Assembly (NCBI GenBank): GCA_025504975.1
Contig: JANUWI010000002.1
Span: forward strand, 2,604,001 to 2,668,000
Origin: Plenodomus lindquistii
Taxonomy: Eukaryota; Ascomycota; Dothideomycetes; Pleosporales; Leptosphaeriaceae
Reading direction: 5' to 3'
Length of the DNA stretch: 64,000 nucleotides
The translations under genes and the position numbers were made by a program. The notes under the pieces were generated by a model. That model did not search any database and was not told the origin of the DNA. It saw nothing but the letters and a program-made list of their open reading frames with translations. Shown in pieces: positions 42,726-54,081 of this stretch; positions within the stretch are counted from its first letter, which is position 1, and every line of letters starts with the position of its first letter.

Positions 42726-44811
42726 ATGTGGGGTCTGGACAGAATCTCGTCGTACTCGACGCCCACGGGCACGCCGCCTCCCCGCCACGATGCGTACTCG
42801 CCTGCTCCTCGAAGGGGCTATCCCGCGTCGGGGCCGGGTCCTTTGCCCATCAGACCTGGGCTGAACCCTCGAACATCGTCGCTGTCGCTAGCCTCGCCTG
42901 GGTCCTCGACGCTCAGCCTGCCTGGAACAGCGCGTGCGTCGAATGGAGGACCGCGGCGACGACCGACAGGGGGACCTCCACACGGCGCAGACCCCCTGCA
43001 AGTCCTGGAATCGATCATGGGTGGGCCTCCCAAGAGAACGAGCCTAAGGGATGGAAATGCTGAGGATATACATCAGAGGCCAGCAGAGGTGGCTGAAGAC
43101 ATTGACTTTGGAAGTCTTAGTTTGCACGACTTCGCAGAGCAAGCATCGGCCGAACAACAACCCCCTGCATCTGTACATACATATAGCGCACAGTCAATCG
43201 AAGAATGTACGTGTTTCATTGCTGCACTGGAATCTCGCACTCATGGTAATTGCAGATGACAAAGAGAAAGACAGATTTGAAGACCTGCACAAGTCTATTT
43301 TGGCATGCGACGAGGTGTTGAAGTCGGTCGAAACATACCTCACTAACTTCCAGTCTGACCTTGAGGCTGTCTCGGCTGAGATCGAGTCGCTCCAGAACCG
43401 CTCAATCGATTTGAACACCAAGCTTGAGAACCGCAAAGGAGTCGAGAAGCTTCTAGGACCTGCCGTAGAAGACATCAGCATAGCGCCAGCAATCGTGCGC
43501 AAGATTGCAGAAGGTCCAGTAGATGAGGGGTTTGTGCAGGCTCTGGCAGAAATCGAGAAGCGCTCGAAGACTGTTAATGCTAAGGCCAAGGACAATCCCG
43601 ACTTGAAGGCCACACAAGATGTCAAGCCGCTGCTTGATGATCTCACAAACCGTGCTGTCGAGCGAATACGAGACTATATCGTTGCGCAAATCAAAGCTAT
43701 CCGCTCACCATCGATCAACGCTCAGATCATTCAGCAACAGGCATTTCTCAAGTACAAGGATCTCTACGCGTTTCTGGCGAAGCATCACCCCGAGCTTGCA
43801 CAGCAGATCAGCCAGGCATATGTGTACACTATGCGATGGTATTATCTCAACCACTTCATGCGGTATCGTACAGCTCTTGAAAAGATCAAAGTGCACGCAA
43901 TGGACAAGTACGACGTACTTGGCGAAGACCCCAGTGCTAGGAGAGGCGGGACCTTGCTTGGCCAATCGCGCGTTGCGCCAGTAACATACGACGCCTTTTC
44001 GCTTGGCCGGCGTCGTGATGCGTTGAAGAGCTCATCAGTCAACGCTCTCACTGCACATGTTGCCGAGGAAGAGAAGTCTGCTCATTACCTCGAAGTGCCT
44101 TTCCGAAGCTTCAACCTCGCGCTCATCGACAATGCTTGTTTCGAATACACATTCATCTCGACATACTTCGCCCCTGCTCAAAATTACCACGCTATATCAC
44201 GGACCTTTAACTCCATCTTCGAGCCTACTCTAGCAGTTGCTCAAGCTGTGACCAAATCACTGGTCGAAAACACAACAGACACGCTCGGCATACTCCTCTT
44301 CGTACGACTAAACCAGCACTTTGCTTTCGAACTCCAACGGAGAAAAGTGCCCACAGTAGAAGGCTACATCAATGCCACCAACATGCTCCTCTGGCCACGC
44401 TTCCAGCAGGTTCTAGACATGCACTGCACATCTCTGCAAAAAGTCACTACATCCCTACCCGGCCGCCCCTCGACCGGCGCAGCACTCCTTTCGTCTAGCT
44501 CGCAAAACGCAATGTCCACAGCGCCAACACCTCTAACACAAAAATTTGCCAATCTCCTACAAGGAATCCTCGCATTGTCCTCGGAGGCAGGTGACGACGA
44601 GCCAGTCTCGGTCAGTGTGGGTCGCTTGCGAAGTGAATACGAAGCGTATCTCACCAAGCTTAGCAAAGGTATTAGCGATACAAGGAAGAAGGATAGGTTC
44701 TTGTGCAATAATTATAGTCTAGTTTGCACGATTTTGGCGGATGTGGAGGGCAAGCTGGGGGAGGATGTCAAGGCTCATTTCGAGAAGTTGAGAGATGGCT
44801 TTGATAAGTAG
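42726..44811 (+). CDS. VPS52: GARP complex subunit Vps52 (Sac2 family)
   Basis: Two exons, 42726-43206 and 43256-44811, join across a 49-nt GTACGT..TGCAG intron that splits a Tyr codon, giving 678 aa (yeast Vps52 has 641). The N-terminal 150 residues are Pro/Ser/Gly-rich and probably disordered. From YDKEKDRFEDLHKSILACDEVL a long coiled coil follows (VETYLTNFQSDLEAVSAEIESLQNRS), then KLENRKGVEKLLGP, AVERIRDYIVAQIKAIRSP, INAQIIQQQAFLKYKDLYAFL and YVYTMRWYYLNHFMRY, all hallmarks of the Vps52/Sac2 family. GARP (Vps51-54) tethers endosome-derived vesicles at the trans-Golgi network. The COG3 family was considered because of the tethering architecture but the residue pattern is that of Vps52. Confidence 0.93.
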
Positions 44812-45799
44812 AGGGTAGGGAATGTGGAGATATGCTAGACTTTGATTGATGTTCGTGTATGAGAAGGGAGGATGTGATGTGTGCCGTGTTGAGGGTCGTG
44901 GTTGCCTGAATTCAGCCCGGTGGCTGTGTACGTCTTTCCATTGGTTCGTTGCCCTTGCTCTCAGCCTTCTCGACACAGCCTTCCTGACATGTAGATAACC
45001 ATTGTTGCCCCATACTTACAGCATCTAGACACACCGGATTGGATCCTTGCTAGTCCCCGTATTATATCGAGGAGAGACAGAGCCATTAGTGTATCAGAAC
45101 TGCGCAGATCGCCTTGCGTCATTGATACGCTGTTCTTCGGTATAATACGGAAACCAGCAGGCGTCTAATCCGATGCGCCTACATCCTGTATGACACGGAT
45201 CTAACTCACCGTCTACATGAGCGATCTGCGATGTGGAACGGTCCAGACTTCACATTAGATTGGTGCGATCTCGATTCTTCTTCGTTCACGACGTACGGAG
45301 AAGTCTGGGGACGAGGCCCAGGTAGTTTGGCCATTGACATCGCAGCTGAGGGCCTTGTCGATCTTGTCAGTGCCGACGGCGTTTGTTATAGACATCACTT
45401 GATACAACTCTTCTTCGTTTGCCCTTCTTATAGCTACAACAAGCTGTGATCACCGGCTATCGAAGACTGTTGAGTTTGCGTTAGACTCGTGGTTGAGCGT
45501 TGTTTAGAAGTATAGTAGCTTTTGACGGCTTGCTTTCAACTGCGTGCATCATCTCGGTGACATCACACTGCGCTACAGCTCAGCCGGACGAGGATGAAAG
45601 TTGTAAAGTGTCTCACGCTGCGGGCTGAGGCTGCCTAAACTCAGCCATGTGTAATTTCGTCCTTCGTTTCATTGGCCATTACCCGAGCCCACTTCTTGAC
45701 ACAGCCTTCTTGCCATATGATATGGCGTGTCCCCATATCTAGCGAGTTATCATACGTACACTTGTCTCGTCGTCTCTAAACCTTTGTATGCCGTTTGTT
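44812..45799 (+). other. Intergenic region holding a decayed duplicate
   Basis: Between VPS52 and the first HET gene. It carries a degraded copy of the promoter and first exon of that HET gene (see pseudogene entry) and the true promoter next to it. Confidence 0.6.
44885..45450 (+). pseudogene. Decayed duplicate of the HET gene promoter and exon 1
   Basis: Bases 44885-45020 resemble the upstream part of the intact HET gene at 45612-45740; both contain a GACACAGCCTTC segment with matching flanks (CTTCT[CT]GACACAGCC, then a CCCCATA box). A remnant reading frame from 45231 begins MWNGPDFTLDWCDLDSSS, against MSNAEDPTLGWCDRCKSL in the intact gene, and has the same GPG and QLF anchor points. In the copy one of the exon's cysteine pairs is lost (WCDLDS instead of WCDRCK), the splice donor after the QLF region is not preserved, and no HET body follows. 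The two copies sit about 570-730 bp apart, with an indel between. Confidence 0.55.
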
Positions 45800-47868
45800 A
45801 TGTCGAACGCGGAAGATCCTACGCTGGGCTGGTGCGATCGGTGCAAGTCTCTCCCGTTATCTCAATTCACGAAGGCCAAAGGCCCGGGACAGTTCTACTG
45901 GCCACACGCACATGCTGATGTCATTGGAAGGATCAAGGGATTCTCTGAGGCAAGTTGCAGACTCTGCCAGCTGTTTTGCGCATCGTAAGTCTCCGAATCT
46001 CTACATTTTGGTCCGATTATAGCAATACTCCAGGATGCCTATTGTCCCAATTTTGGTGGAAGTTAACCCGAACACTAAGGGTACGACTCGCTGCAACTGA
46101 GCGCACAGTGCTGACCACACATAGCATTTCGGAATGGAACTTGCGCGGCGAGGATTTTATTCTCCAGATCAATACCTCAAAGACCTGCTCCATCCTTCTC
46201 AGTCAAGCAGATTGGACGAAGCACGCAAGGCTTTCGTATTCCCATGGAGAAAATGTGCTCGATCATGCCTGGGTAGACTATGATGGGTTAAAAGCACATC
46301 TGAGACGATGTGAAAATTGGCATCGCAAGACCTGTGCTGAGGAAAGAAGAAACCTTTCAGAGCTGTTACCGGGATTCCAGGTCATAGACTGCACTTCTCG
46401 CGAAGTCGTTCTTGCGCCTCCTCTATGCGATTACGCTGCGTTCAGCTACGTATGGGGCCTACCTTCCGAAAATGGTCACAACAGCCACGACTCAATTTCC
46501 AATGTGCCCCAAGGCATCGAGGATGCCATGTCCTGCGCGACCAAAATGGGGTTTAAATATCTGTGGGTCGATCGCTACTGCATCGACCAGAACGACCCTA
46601 ATTCTAAACACACCATGATCCAAAGTATGGATCTAATATATCGCAATGCCAAGTTGACGATCGTACATGCTGCAGGAACAAGCTCCAACTGTGGCTTACC
46701 TGGAGTTTCCTCGGCCCACAGACGCTCCGTGATACGTGTCAGAGTACCAGGAGGGACACTGTCATCGTTCTTTAACGTGGGAAAAGAATTACGAGAGAGC
46801 AAGTGGGTGACCAGAGCCTGGACCTACCAAGAAGGACTCTTAAGCTATCGACGACTCGTCTTCACAAATTCGCAAGCTTACTTCGATTGTCAGCGATCAC
46901 ACAAGTGTGAGCATGTCCCATCAGCGCCTGTTTCAAAAAGGAGCAACCTACGACCAATTCAAGCCTGCGGAGACCATCTGGATTGGGGCAGGAATCTTTT
47001 GCGTGACCAAAACCTCACTTTGAGGTTTTCCGATATGCAGAATCAGATCGAGGGATATCTCCAGAGGGAGCTTTCGTATGATTCGGACATCCTAAACGCT
47101 TTTTGGGGTGTTTTGGCTCGAGCACGTGAAGACCGAAACCCCGTCTACCATTGCTGGGGTCTGCCATTTCGCAACAGAATCAACATTTTCGATCAGCCCG
47201 TTTCCGATCTCCTCTCAAGTTTGCAATGGATTCCGAGTCGAGCTGCGCCAAAGCTTGAAAGACGCAAGAGCTTTCCGTCCTGGACTTGGGTGGCATGGGC
47301 AGGTCTTACTAGGTTCCGTATTAGCAGAGGCTCTCTCGACGATAAATACGACATTGATGTACATGTATCAACTGCGACCAAGGGTCTAATGACCGTTCCC
47401 GATTATATTGATAGTCAGGACTCCCGAAGCATCAAATCACAACCACGTCTAGTCCTCACAGGCTGGGTCGCATTCGTACGGCTTCGGAAAATACATCCAG
47501 ATTTCGAATTAGGCCGTCCAACAAAAGTAGAAGTCCTCGATCCGAGTAGCCATGGTTCCATCGCCGTTGCAACCATCGTGACATCTCAGCTCGATGCACC
47601 ATCGCTAAGACAACGACTATTTGATGATCTCTGGCCCCTTTTGCTGTACGTGTCCACCGACTTGAAAACGACTCGTCAATATTGGCAAACGGGACTCATC
47701 TTGAATCAAATCGAGGATGGCGCGTATGAACGGCTTGGAATCCTTGGAACAACGCTTTTTGAAACCTTTCTCGAAGTTGACGAGACTGAAGTCTACTTTA
47801 GACGGCACGCTTGGAGTCCGCATACAAGGTCGGTGGTCTGTCATAGGCGTACAATTGAACTGTGTTAG
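45800..47868 (+). CDS. HET-domain (heterokaryon incompatibility) protein 1
   Basis: Two exons, 45800-45984 and 46023-47868, join across a 38-nt GTAAGT..TATAG intron that splits a Ser codon, giving 676 aa. The N-terminal exon has paired cysteines (WCDRCK and CRLCQLF), common ahead of HET domains. The HET domain has all three blocks: YAAFSYVWG at 199-207, YLWVDRYCIDQND at 241-253 and VTRAWTYQEGLLSYRRLVF at 324-342. NCGLPGVSS between the last two is also typical. The C-terminal half has SYDSDILNAFWGVLAR, CWGLPF and SFPSWTWVAWAGLT, family-conserved but of unknown role. HET proteins trigger cell death when incompatible nuclei meet; most, like this one, have no tested partner. A second HET gene lies 3 kb away on the other strand. 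Confidence 0.92.
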
Positions 47869-48471
47869 TCAGTACCCGCCTCCGCAACAAGCGAATCCAT
47901 ACGATAATGAGAAAATGCGTTGAAAGACATCAGAGTGTTCATTGTCTCACTATCTTGGAGAAACGTGTGCTTTTACGTCAAACCTTACTTGCATGCCTAG
48001 CACCTCTAAATCATGTAGAATTTCCTATAGTCTTCAAAGCGCATGCAGTGATACAGCTCAGTACTCCCTGAATCTACGTAGCAGGAGAGTATCAGAGTTT
48101 GTACCAATGCAACTTCGAGGCATTGGTAGACCTGTGGTACGTTTTGTCATCTTCTCCTTGGTTGCTATACTGCCAGTTGCAAGCTCCTTTGTAAAGACTC
48201 TACGGTGACTTGAAATCAACAAACAGTCTCGAGATATTGGTCATGGGTGACGAAGCGTAGGGATTGCAATGTTGGCCGCGTGGTTGAGACTTGAGTGGAA
48301 GACTTCCCCACAGCAAGCACGGGCCACCGAAGTCTCGACCCCCGATTTGCCACTTCATGCCGCTTAGTGCACGAAACGCCTTCAACGAAATCACCCGCTC
48401 TTCATTCTGTCCAAACTGCATCAGGAAAATCAAAAGTTGCATCAATTGACAGCTACCGGTGCCAATTCGAA
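47869..48471 (+). other. Intergenic spacer
   Basis: A 603-bp gap between the HET gene and the oxygenase. An upstream in-frame ATG (48295) could lengthen the oxygenase but MAKRKRNN at 48472 is the more natural start. Nothing else seen. Confidence 0.5.
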
Positions 48472-50035
48472 ATGGCAAAGCGCAAGCGGAACAATGCGGG
48501 TGCTGCTGCTCCCAACAAGAAGCAAACCGCATCTGGGATTCCCAGTCCACCACATGACAATGCACCACTCGATCCCACGAACATCAACTCTATTATCAGC
48601 CCGGAGGAAATCGAAGTCGCAGTTGAAACGTTGCAGACGCTTTCATCACATCCCGCATTGATTAAGTCGAAAGTATGCAAAGATCTCAGAACCGCCGTAT
48701 ACGATTTCCGTCAAGCGTGCACAACAGGAATGAACTCAGCTGGTGTGTAAGATCATACATTGAAGTCTGGCACGAAGTTAACAGTAAAAGCAGAGGGCAG
48801 TAATCTCACTGCGCGCATATCCGCCGCACTCACAGACGCAAAATACACCGATGCCCTCATTCTGCTAGCGGAAATGCGCATCAGAAAAGAAACACCAAGT
48901 CTGGGCGCTCTATGCCGTTGGGTACGCACCCTGGATGTTGTATCTGGACTTTCGATTCACGTCCAAGTCCCCAGTCAGACTGTTGTTGGTCGCAACGCTC
49001 ACAACGACAATCTAATCCAAGTGCTGGATGCGATTCTGCGCGTAACTGGGCCCACTGATACAACTACGCACGGTGTCGACTCTGTTTCTGGACCAATCGC
49101 GCTGCAAGAGACTTGGGATTTGAGAGGGAAGAGCGAGCCTACCCGCCAGCTACGAAAGAGCATCGAAGACAAGAGTATATTCGCATCATGTCCGGCCAAT
49201 CTCAAAGATCGCTTCGAAATCATCGAAACGACTCCGCCTCTCGAGCGCAAACCTCCCAATCTTCATCCTGCAATTTTGTACGCTTCACAAGATGATGCCG
49301 TATTGCTTGGCGAAGGGCCAAAGACGGAATGTTTCAAGCACCCCATCGTCCCCGATCTCCGACTGATTAGGGACGTGCTCTCGCCAGAAGAATGCTCGTC
49401 TATCATCGCAGCTGGTGAGACGATTGAGTTCATTCCCGATGCACCACTGCGACCACAAGGTGAAGATACTAGTGTTCTTGCGCACAACTTCTACTGGATC
49501 GTCGACCAAGCATTCCACGACAAGCTGTGGGAGAGGGTGAAAGCCTTCGTTCCTGAATCCGTCGCTGGCAAGAAAGTTCGAGGAATCAACAGGCGTTTCC
49601 GCGTCTACCGCTACGTTCCCGGCGCTGAATATCGCTGTCACATCGGTACGTTTTACCCTCCTCATCTCCCTACCCTATCCTACCCATGCATCCTACTAAC
49701 ACCTCACAGACGGTGCATGGCCCCCCTCCGGCATCTCCCCAAACAAAGCCTACCTCTACGACGCCTCACCCCCCACCGCCCGCCAGTCCTCCCTCTTCAC
49801 CTTCCTCATCTACCTCAACGACGACTTCCGCGGCGGCGAAACCACATTCTTCATCCCGAGCGTGAAGGAAGGCGTCATCAATGCTTATCCCGTGAAGCCG
49901 ATCATGGGCAGTGTAGCGGTGTTTCCGCACGGTGAGGCGCAGGGCGCGCTGTTGCATGAGGGGACGGGCGTGGTGGAGGGCGCAAAGTATGTTATTAGGA
50001 CGGATGTGGAGTATGATGTTGATGCGACGGTGTAG
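48472..50035 (+). CDS. 2-oxoglutarate/Fe(II)-dependent oxygenase, prolyl-4-hydroxylase type
   Basis: Three exons, 48472-48742, 48794-49645 and 49710-50035, with introns of 51 and 64 nt, give 482 aa. The first intron has two nearby donors (48743 and 48747); the first gives an in-frame join. A basic N-terminus (MAKRKRNNAG) precedes an unrecognized region of about 230 residues. The P4Hc-type double-stranded beta-helix starts around residue 290 with VPDLRLIRDVLSPEECSSII. The Fe ligands are the His and Asp of RCHIDGAWPPSG, created across the second intron, and a distal His in LLHEGTGV. The 2-oxoglutarate-binding basic residue is Lys or Arg in GAKYVIRTDVEY. RGGETTFFIP fits the core strand. The substrate is unknown. 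The N-terminal KRKR suggests a nuclear location, which is inference. It lies between two HET genes. Confidence 0.88.
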
Positions 50036-50912
50036 AACACTCGAGCTGAGGCAGTTCCTTGAAACTAAATAAATCATGTTTTGATCGCTCGTGCATATAA
50101 AGCCAGGGTTTGATTTATTCACTCGAATTTACGACTTACTCATGCGAAGTCAAGCAGGATCAAACATCGTCAGCAGCATCGTACTGAGACATGTCGCGCA
50201 TGACTTTCACGAGACGTAATGCGTGCGTACAAGCAATATGCTAACCACAGGAGCCGACGACGCCGCTACATGTAGTCCTAACATTAACACTGGTTTGATA
50301 TGAAGATGACAAGATAAGTTTAGAGAAACAACAAAGCTCTGCGATACATCGAGAAAGTACAATGGAACGCCTTGCTGCTAAGCTGCAAGCGACCTGTTGC
50401 TCAGTTAGGTTTCTCATGGGCAGTGAGTGAGCTGGCATGGGTAGTGAAGGGTGACGCATCGGCACTGGTTCGTGAGGTTGCGAATACGCAAGTGTATGGG
50501 GAACGATTGTTTAAGCGCATGCATCCGCTAAATTTCTGGAGATTCAACGAGGTTACGATAGCGAAAATGATGAATGGTGCAGATCTTATGACATTGACTG
50601 TAGGGAATGTTGATCGCGGACGAGCTAGGTACTCTTATGAAGGTCACGTGTTTACGGATTAGTTCTGATGTCTGCCCGGAGCATCCCTCAGGTCAGAGGA
50701 GAGCGTGATGAGGTGCCTCAAGAAAGATCATGATGTAGTGTGAGGATCAATGTGTTCAGATGACTGAAGTCGTTAAAGACGGACATGACTTATAACATGA
50801 GAATAATTACATGCGTATTGGTGTACACCATGTGCGCATGGACTACATATGTGAGAGGTGTGGAGATGAGGACCGAGTTCACAGTGTTATGCCAGATGGT
50901 ATGCGGAGATTT
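50036..50912. other. Convergent intergenic region (oxygenase / HET protein 2)
   Basis: An 877-bp gap between converging 3' ends. A 96-aa plus ORF at 50372-50662 has no recognized domain. Nothing else seen. Confidence 0.5.
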
Positions 50913-53132
50913 TCAGACCAACTGTATCCTTTGTCGCTCAAACATGATATCCTGACCAGATTCCCGCCATGTCCAACTCTGCATGAACCCAATGCGCGAT
51001 GTTCTAGTGGAGGGCTCTTGATCAAGGCACACCACATCGAAAGGTACCTCGCTGGCCTTCTTTACGCCTGGATCATGGGGCTCCTTTAGAGTCAGGCAGC
51101 CTGTCAGCACCTCTAGTCTCTCGAACCTGTTGCCTTCGGTAGATTTTAAGATGAGACCGAGAGGCGCTTCCATACCAGGTTTGATTCCCGTATCCAAGAG
51201 AAGGCATGGCCATAGATGGTCGTAAAGTCGAGAACAATTTGATTGTTGGTCATCGAGCTTCGTGTTCACGAAGACACATGCTTTTGCAACCAATATCTCG
51301 TTTTTAGAGTCGTGCACCTCGATTTCATCGTCTCTGAGATCTCCAAATTTGCAATTGGGCCGGAGTCGTACATGTGTGATCCATCCCTCAATTTGCAGCG
51401 CAGGGTCATATCTGTACATGTCTGCCTGTGGCTGAGTCATCTCCATAACATATTGTGAAAGACTTAGGATGCGGTCACTGCAACTCTCCTTGATACCAAT
51501 TCTGACAAGTGGGTCCAAATCAGATTTTGGTCTTGATAGGGAAGGTGTGGTGTTTATTCCAGTAAGGCCACTCCAGCCAGTCCAGCTCCAGGACGGGAAT
51601 TCGGGTCGCCGGCACGTTTTGGAAGACGATTTGTTGTATACCGGCTGCCACATGAGAGCGTTGTGCAAATTTGGTATGTTTGTCGATCGAAGTGAGGTCG
51701 ACGGACCACCAGCCTGGAACGGAAGGCCCCAGAAATGAGCACCTATGCGCGATATAACAGCTATAACGGCATTCAAAATGTCTTTATCATACGATATTTG
51801 ACGGGCGAGATAGTTTCTCATGAGATCTTCAATCGAAACATTAATCACCGGGTTCCCGTAGTCGAAAGCCTGCAAGTGACGATCGAAACCCAGGTGTAGC
51901 TTAGATGAAGGCTGAGAAAGTACAGGTTTTTGAGGAAGGATGTCACTGCCAGCGGAGGCCCAGCACTGGAAGAACAACTGAGATTGTGTAAATATCAATC
52001 TCCGACAAGAGAGGAGTCCTTCCTGAAACGTCCACCCTCTGGTAGACCTAGGTCAGATCAGTCAGCGCGCAACGTTTTACCAGCTGCTGGTAGTTTACTG
52101 ACCAAGGACTAGTCCTGATCTCATTTCGGATGTCAGGTATATCTGTTATTGTTACTCCTCCCATGGTTACAGATGTGAGTCGACGAGGACAAGTCACTCC
52201 TGGCAGACTGCAGTTGGAGCCCTGGCCAGCGGCATTGACAATCGTGAATTCCGCTCCTAGATATATCGCATCCATACGTTGGATGATGGTATGCTTGGTG
52301 TTCGAGTTCTGGTCGACACAGTAGCGGTCGATCCATAGGTAGCGCAGGCCCATTTCTTGGACACATGTTATCGCATCCCTTATAAGCTGGGGTAAAGATT
52401 GCGGAAGCTTTCGATTGAAGTCATGGGTTAATTCACCACCCCAGACGTAGCTAAGGGCGGCATATTTGCTACCTCGTGGAGCAGAGGTTACCTCGAGGCT
52501 CTCGCAGTCGATAAGGAGAAATCCTGGAAATGATGTTGCTGCATTGGTGGCGCAGATGCCTGCGTGATCGACACTACACCGAGCGAGCCACCACCTCGCG
52601 TGAGCCCAGTCAACATAACCAGGTTGCACTACGGAAGACCCACAGTGTCGGTGCACTTGTGGAGACCGGTGGCAAGTGAGCCATTTGTTATGCCATCCGT
52701 CGTTCTCGAATCGCTTCGCCCAGATTACATACCCCATGCTCGAAGTCTCCCATACGATTCTATTCGTTCCATTGTCGCTGCATGGGGACATTGCTTGCCC
52801 TTCGCGTCTATAACATCCGTCAGAAGACGTGCCACAATGAATATGTCGTGTACGGGCTAGCTTTATTCTTACACTGAGATGATGAACATACAAAGTTCGC
52901 ACTGTTTATCGATATCATATTGCTGAAATTGGGGTTTGAGCACTCTGTCGCCGATCATTGCCCTACTCACACCCTTGGGAGTTGGATAGATGTATTGTCG
53001 TAGACCAGCTGTCCAGAACGAAGGCCGAATATTTGTCATTCGTGGGATGCCCGACACAGTGTCTTGTAACAGAAACTCGCACGTTTTGCACAACGCGTGC
53101 TTACCGCGCGTTGCAGGTATATCTGTAGTCAT
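50913..53132 (-). CDS. HET-domain (heterokaryon incompatibility) protein 2
   Basis: Three exons on the minus strand, 52873-53132, 52103-52807 and 50913-52047, with introns of 65 and 55 nt, give 699 aa. An ATG at 53270 would add 46 residues. The N-terminal exon has the paired cysteines LCKTC and CELCMF. The HET blocks are all present: YAALSYVWGG, LRYLWIDRYCVDQN and, assembled across the second intron, WSTRGWTFQEGLLSCRRLIFT. The SNCSLPGV motif matches protein 1. The C-terminal half has SYDKDILNAVIAVISR, FWGLPFQ and FPSWSWTGWSGLT, parallel to protein 1, so the two belong to one subfamily while differing widely in sequence. It is a probable allorecognition or cell-death gene; the partner is unknown. 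It is convergent with the oxygenase. Confidence 0.92.
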
Positions 53133-54081
53133 CCTAGAAGCTCTTTGCGACGAATTCTGGATTTGGAAGTATATGTCGGGATGAGGAATGAACAAAGTGG
53201 CCGTCATGTCCGACTGAGGGGTAAGGCACCCATGATATCGCTTGAAGGTAGCAAGTGATTGAGCCGCCACTAGCGCTGATGCTTTGAGCCATTACACAAA
53301 CAATTCTTTTTACTGCAAATCTTATACGTAGAATTGATACATCACTAAATTAAAGTGAAAGACGTTTAATGTTCTTTGTATATGTAAAGCTAGAATCTTG
53401 CGAAAATCTAGCAAATTTTGAAAAATCTCCCAAAAAAAATTGCATAACCATAGATCCCTTTTTTACACGTACTTAATTCTTTTGAAGAAAAGTTCCACTA
53501 GAAACACAAAAAGATTTAATAGATCTATGATGTTTCAAGCTCTTAAGTTCTTTCGATATGTAGTAGTTACGCACAGAAATAGGATTTACGCAGTTTTTAG
53601 TAGGAAATAGCCCTGAAATGCTTACCGAAACAAACTTTTGACGCGAGACTGCAGGACGGATGTAAATTACAATGTTAATATAACAGTGTAAGGGAGTGAA
53701 GCGCAGATAAGCTGATTCCCTTGAACTATGATGATTGATCCATGATAGATTACAATTGCACTCATCTATGACTCGCTTGTGCATTCGCAATCAAATATTT
53801 GGTTCTTTTTTTTTCAGATAATGGAGGACTATCTAATATGCGATCACGCTAAGATGGAATAGTCAGCGATCCTATTTGTACAGGCCAACTGATTGGATGG
53901 CCGTTGAGATGATGCGTCAAAGTACATTGAGGCCCACTAACATCTTCTACAGTTGAGAATTCAAGTGGAAGCGGGGATAGTGAATGACATTACGATCTTG
54001 CCGTTTCGAATCACTCGATATATTGCCTGTCGCCAATCTCGCTCCTATCAATGCGCCCATCGAATTCCGACTCCTTGTGTC
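53133..54081 (-). other. Intergenic: HET 2 promoter, AT-rich block, CorA-like 3' flank
   Basis: Holds the HET 2 promoter, then a strongly AT-rich segment at about 53285-53880 (separate entry). A 105-aa minus ORF at 53473-53790 lies within the AT-rich segment and shows no family features. Confidence 0.5.
53285..53880. other. AT-rich block, possible repeat-induced or degraded element
   Basis: A+T is about 70% or more in sampled lines (53341-53460 counts to 72%), against roughly half elsewhere. It contains homopolymer A and T runs and no coding signal. It could be a RIP-degraded transposon remnant, but no terminal repeats or transposase residues are visible. Confidence 0.5.

Noticed and set aside
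42726..44811. COG3 (Sec34) as the identity of the coiled-coil tethering protein
   Set aside because: The KLENRKGVEKLLGP, RIRDYIVAQIKAIRSP and YTMRWYYLNHF blocks are those of Vps52/Sac2.
50372..50662. 96-aa plus ORF in the convergent oxygenase/HET gap
   Set aside because: No recognized motif, no supporting splice or promoter signal.
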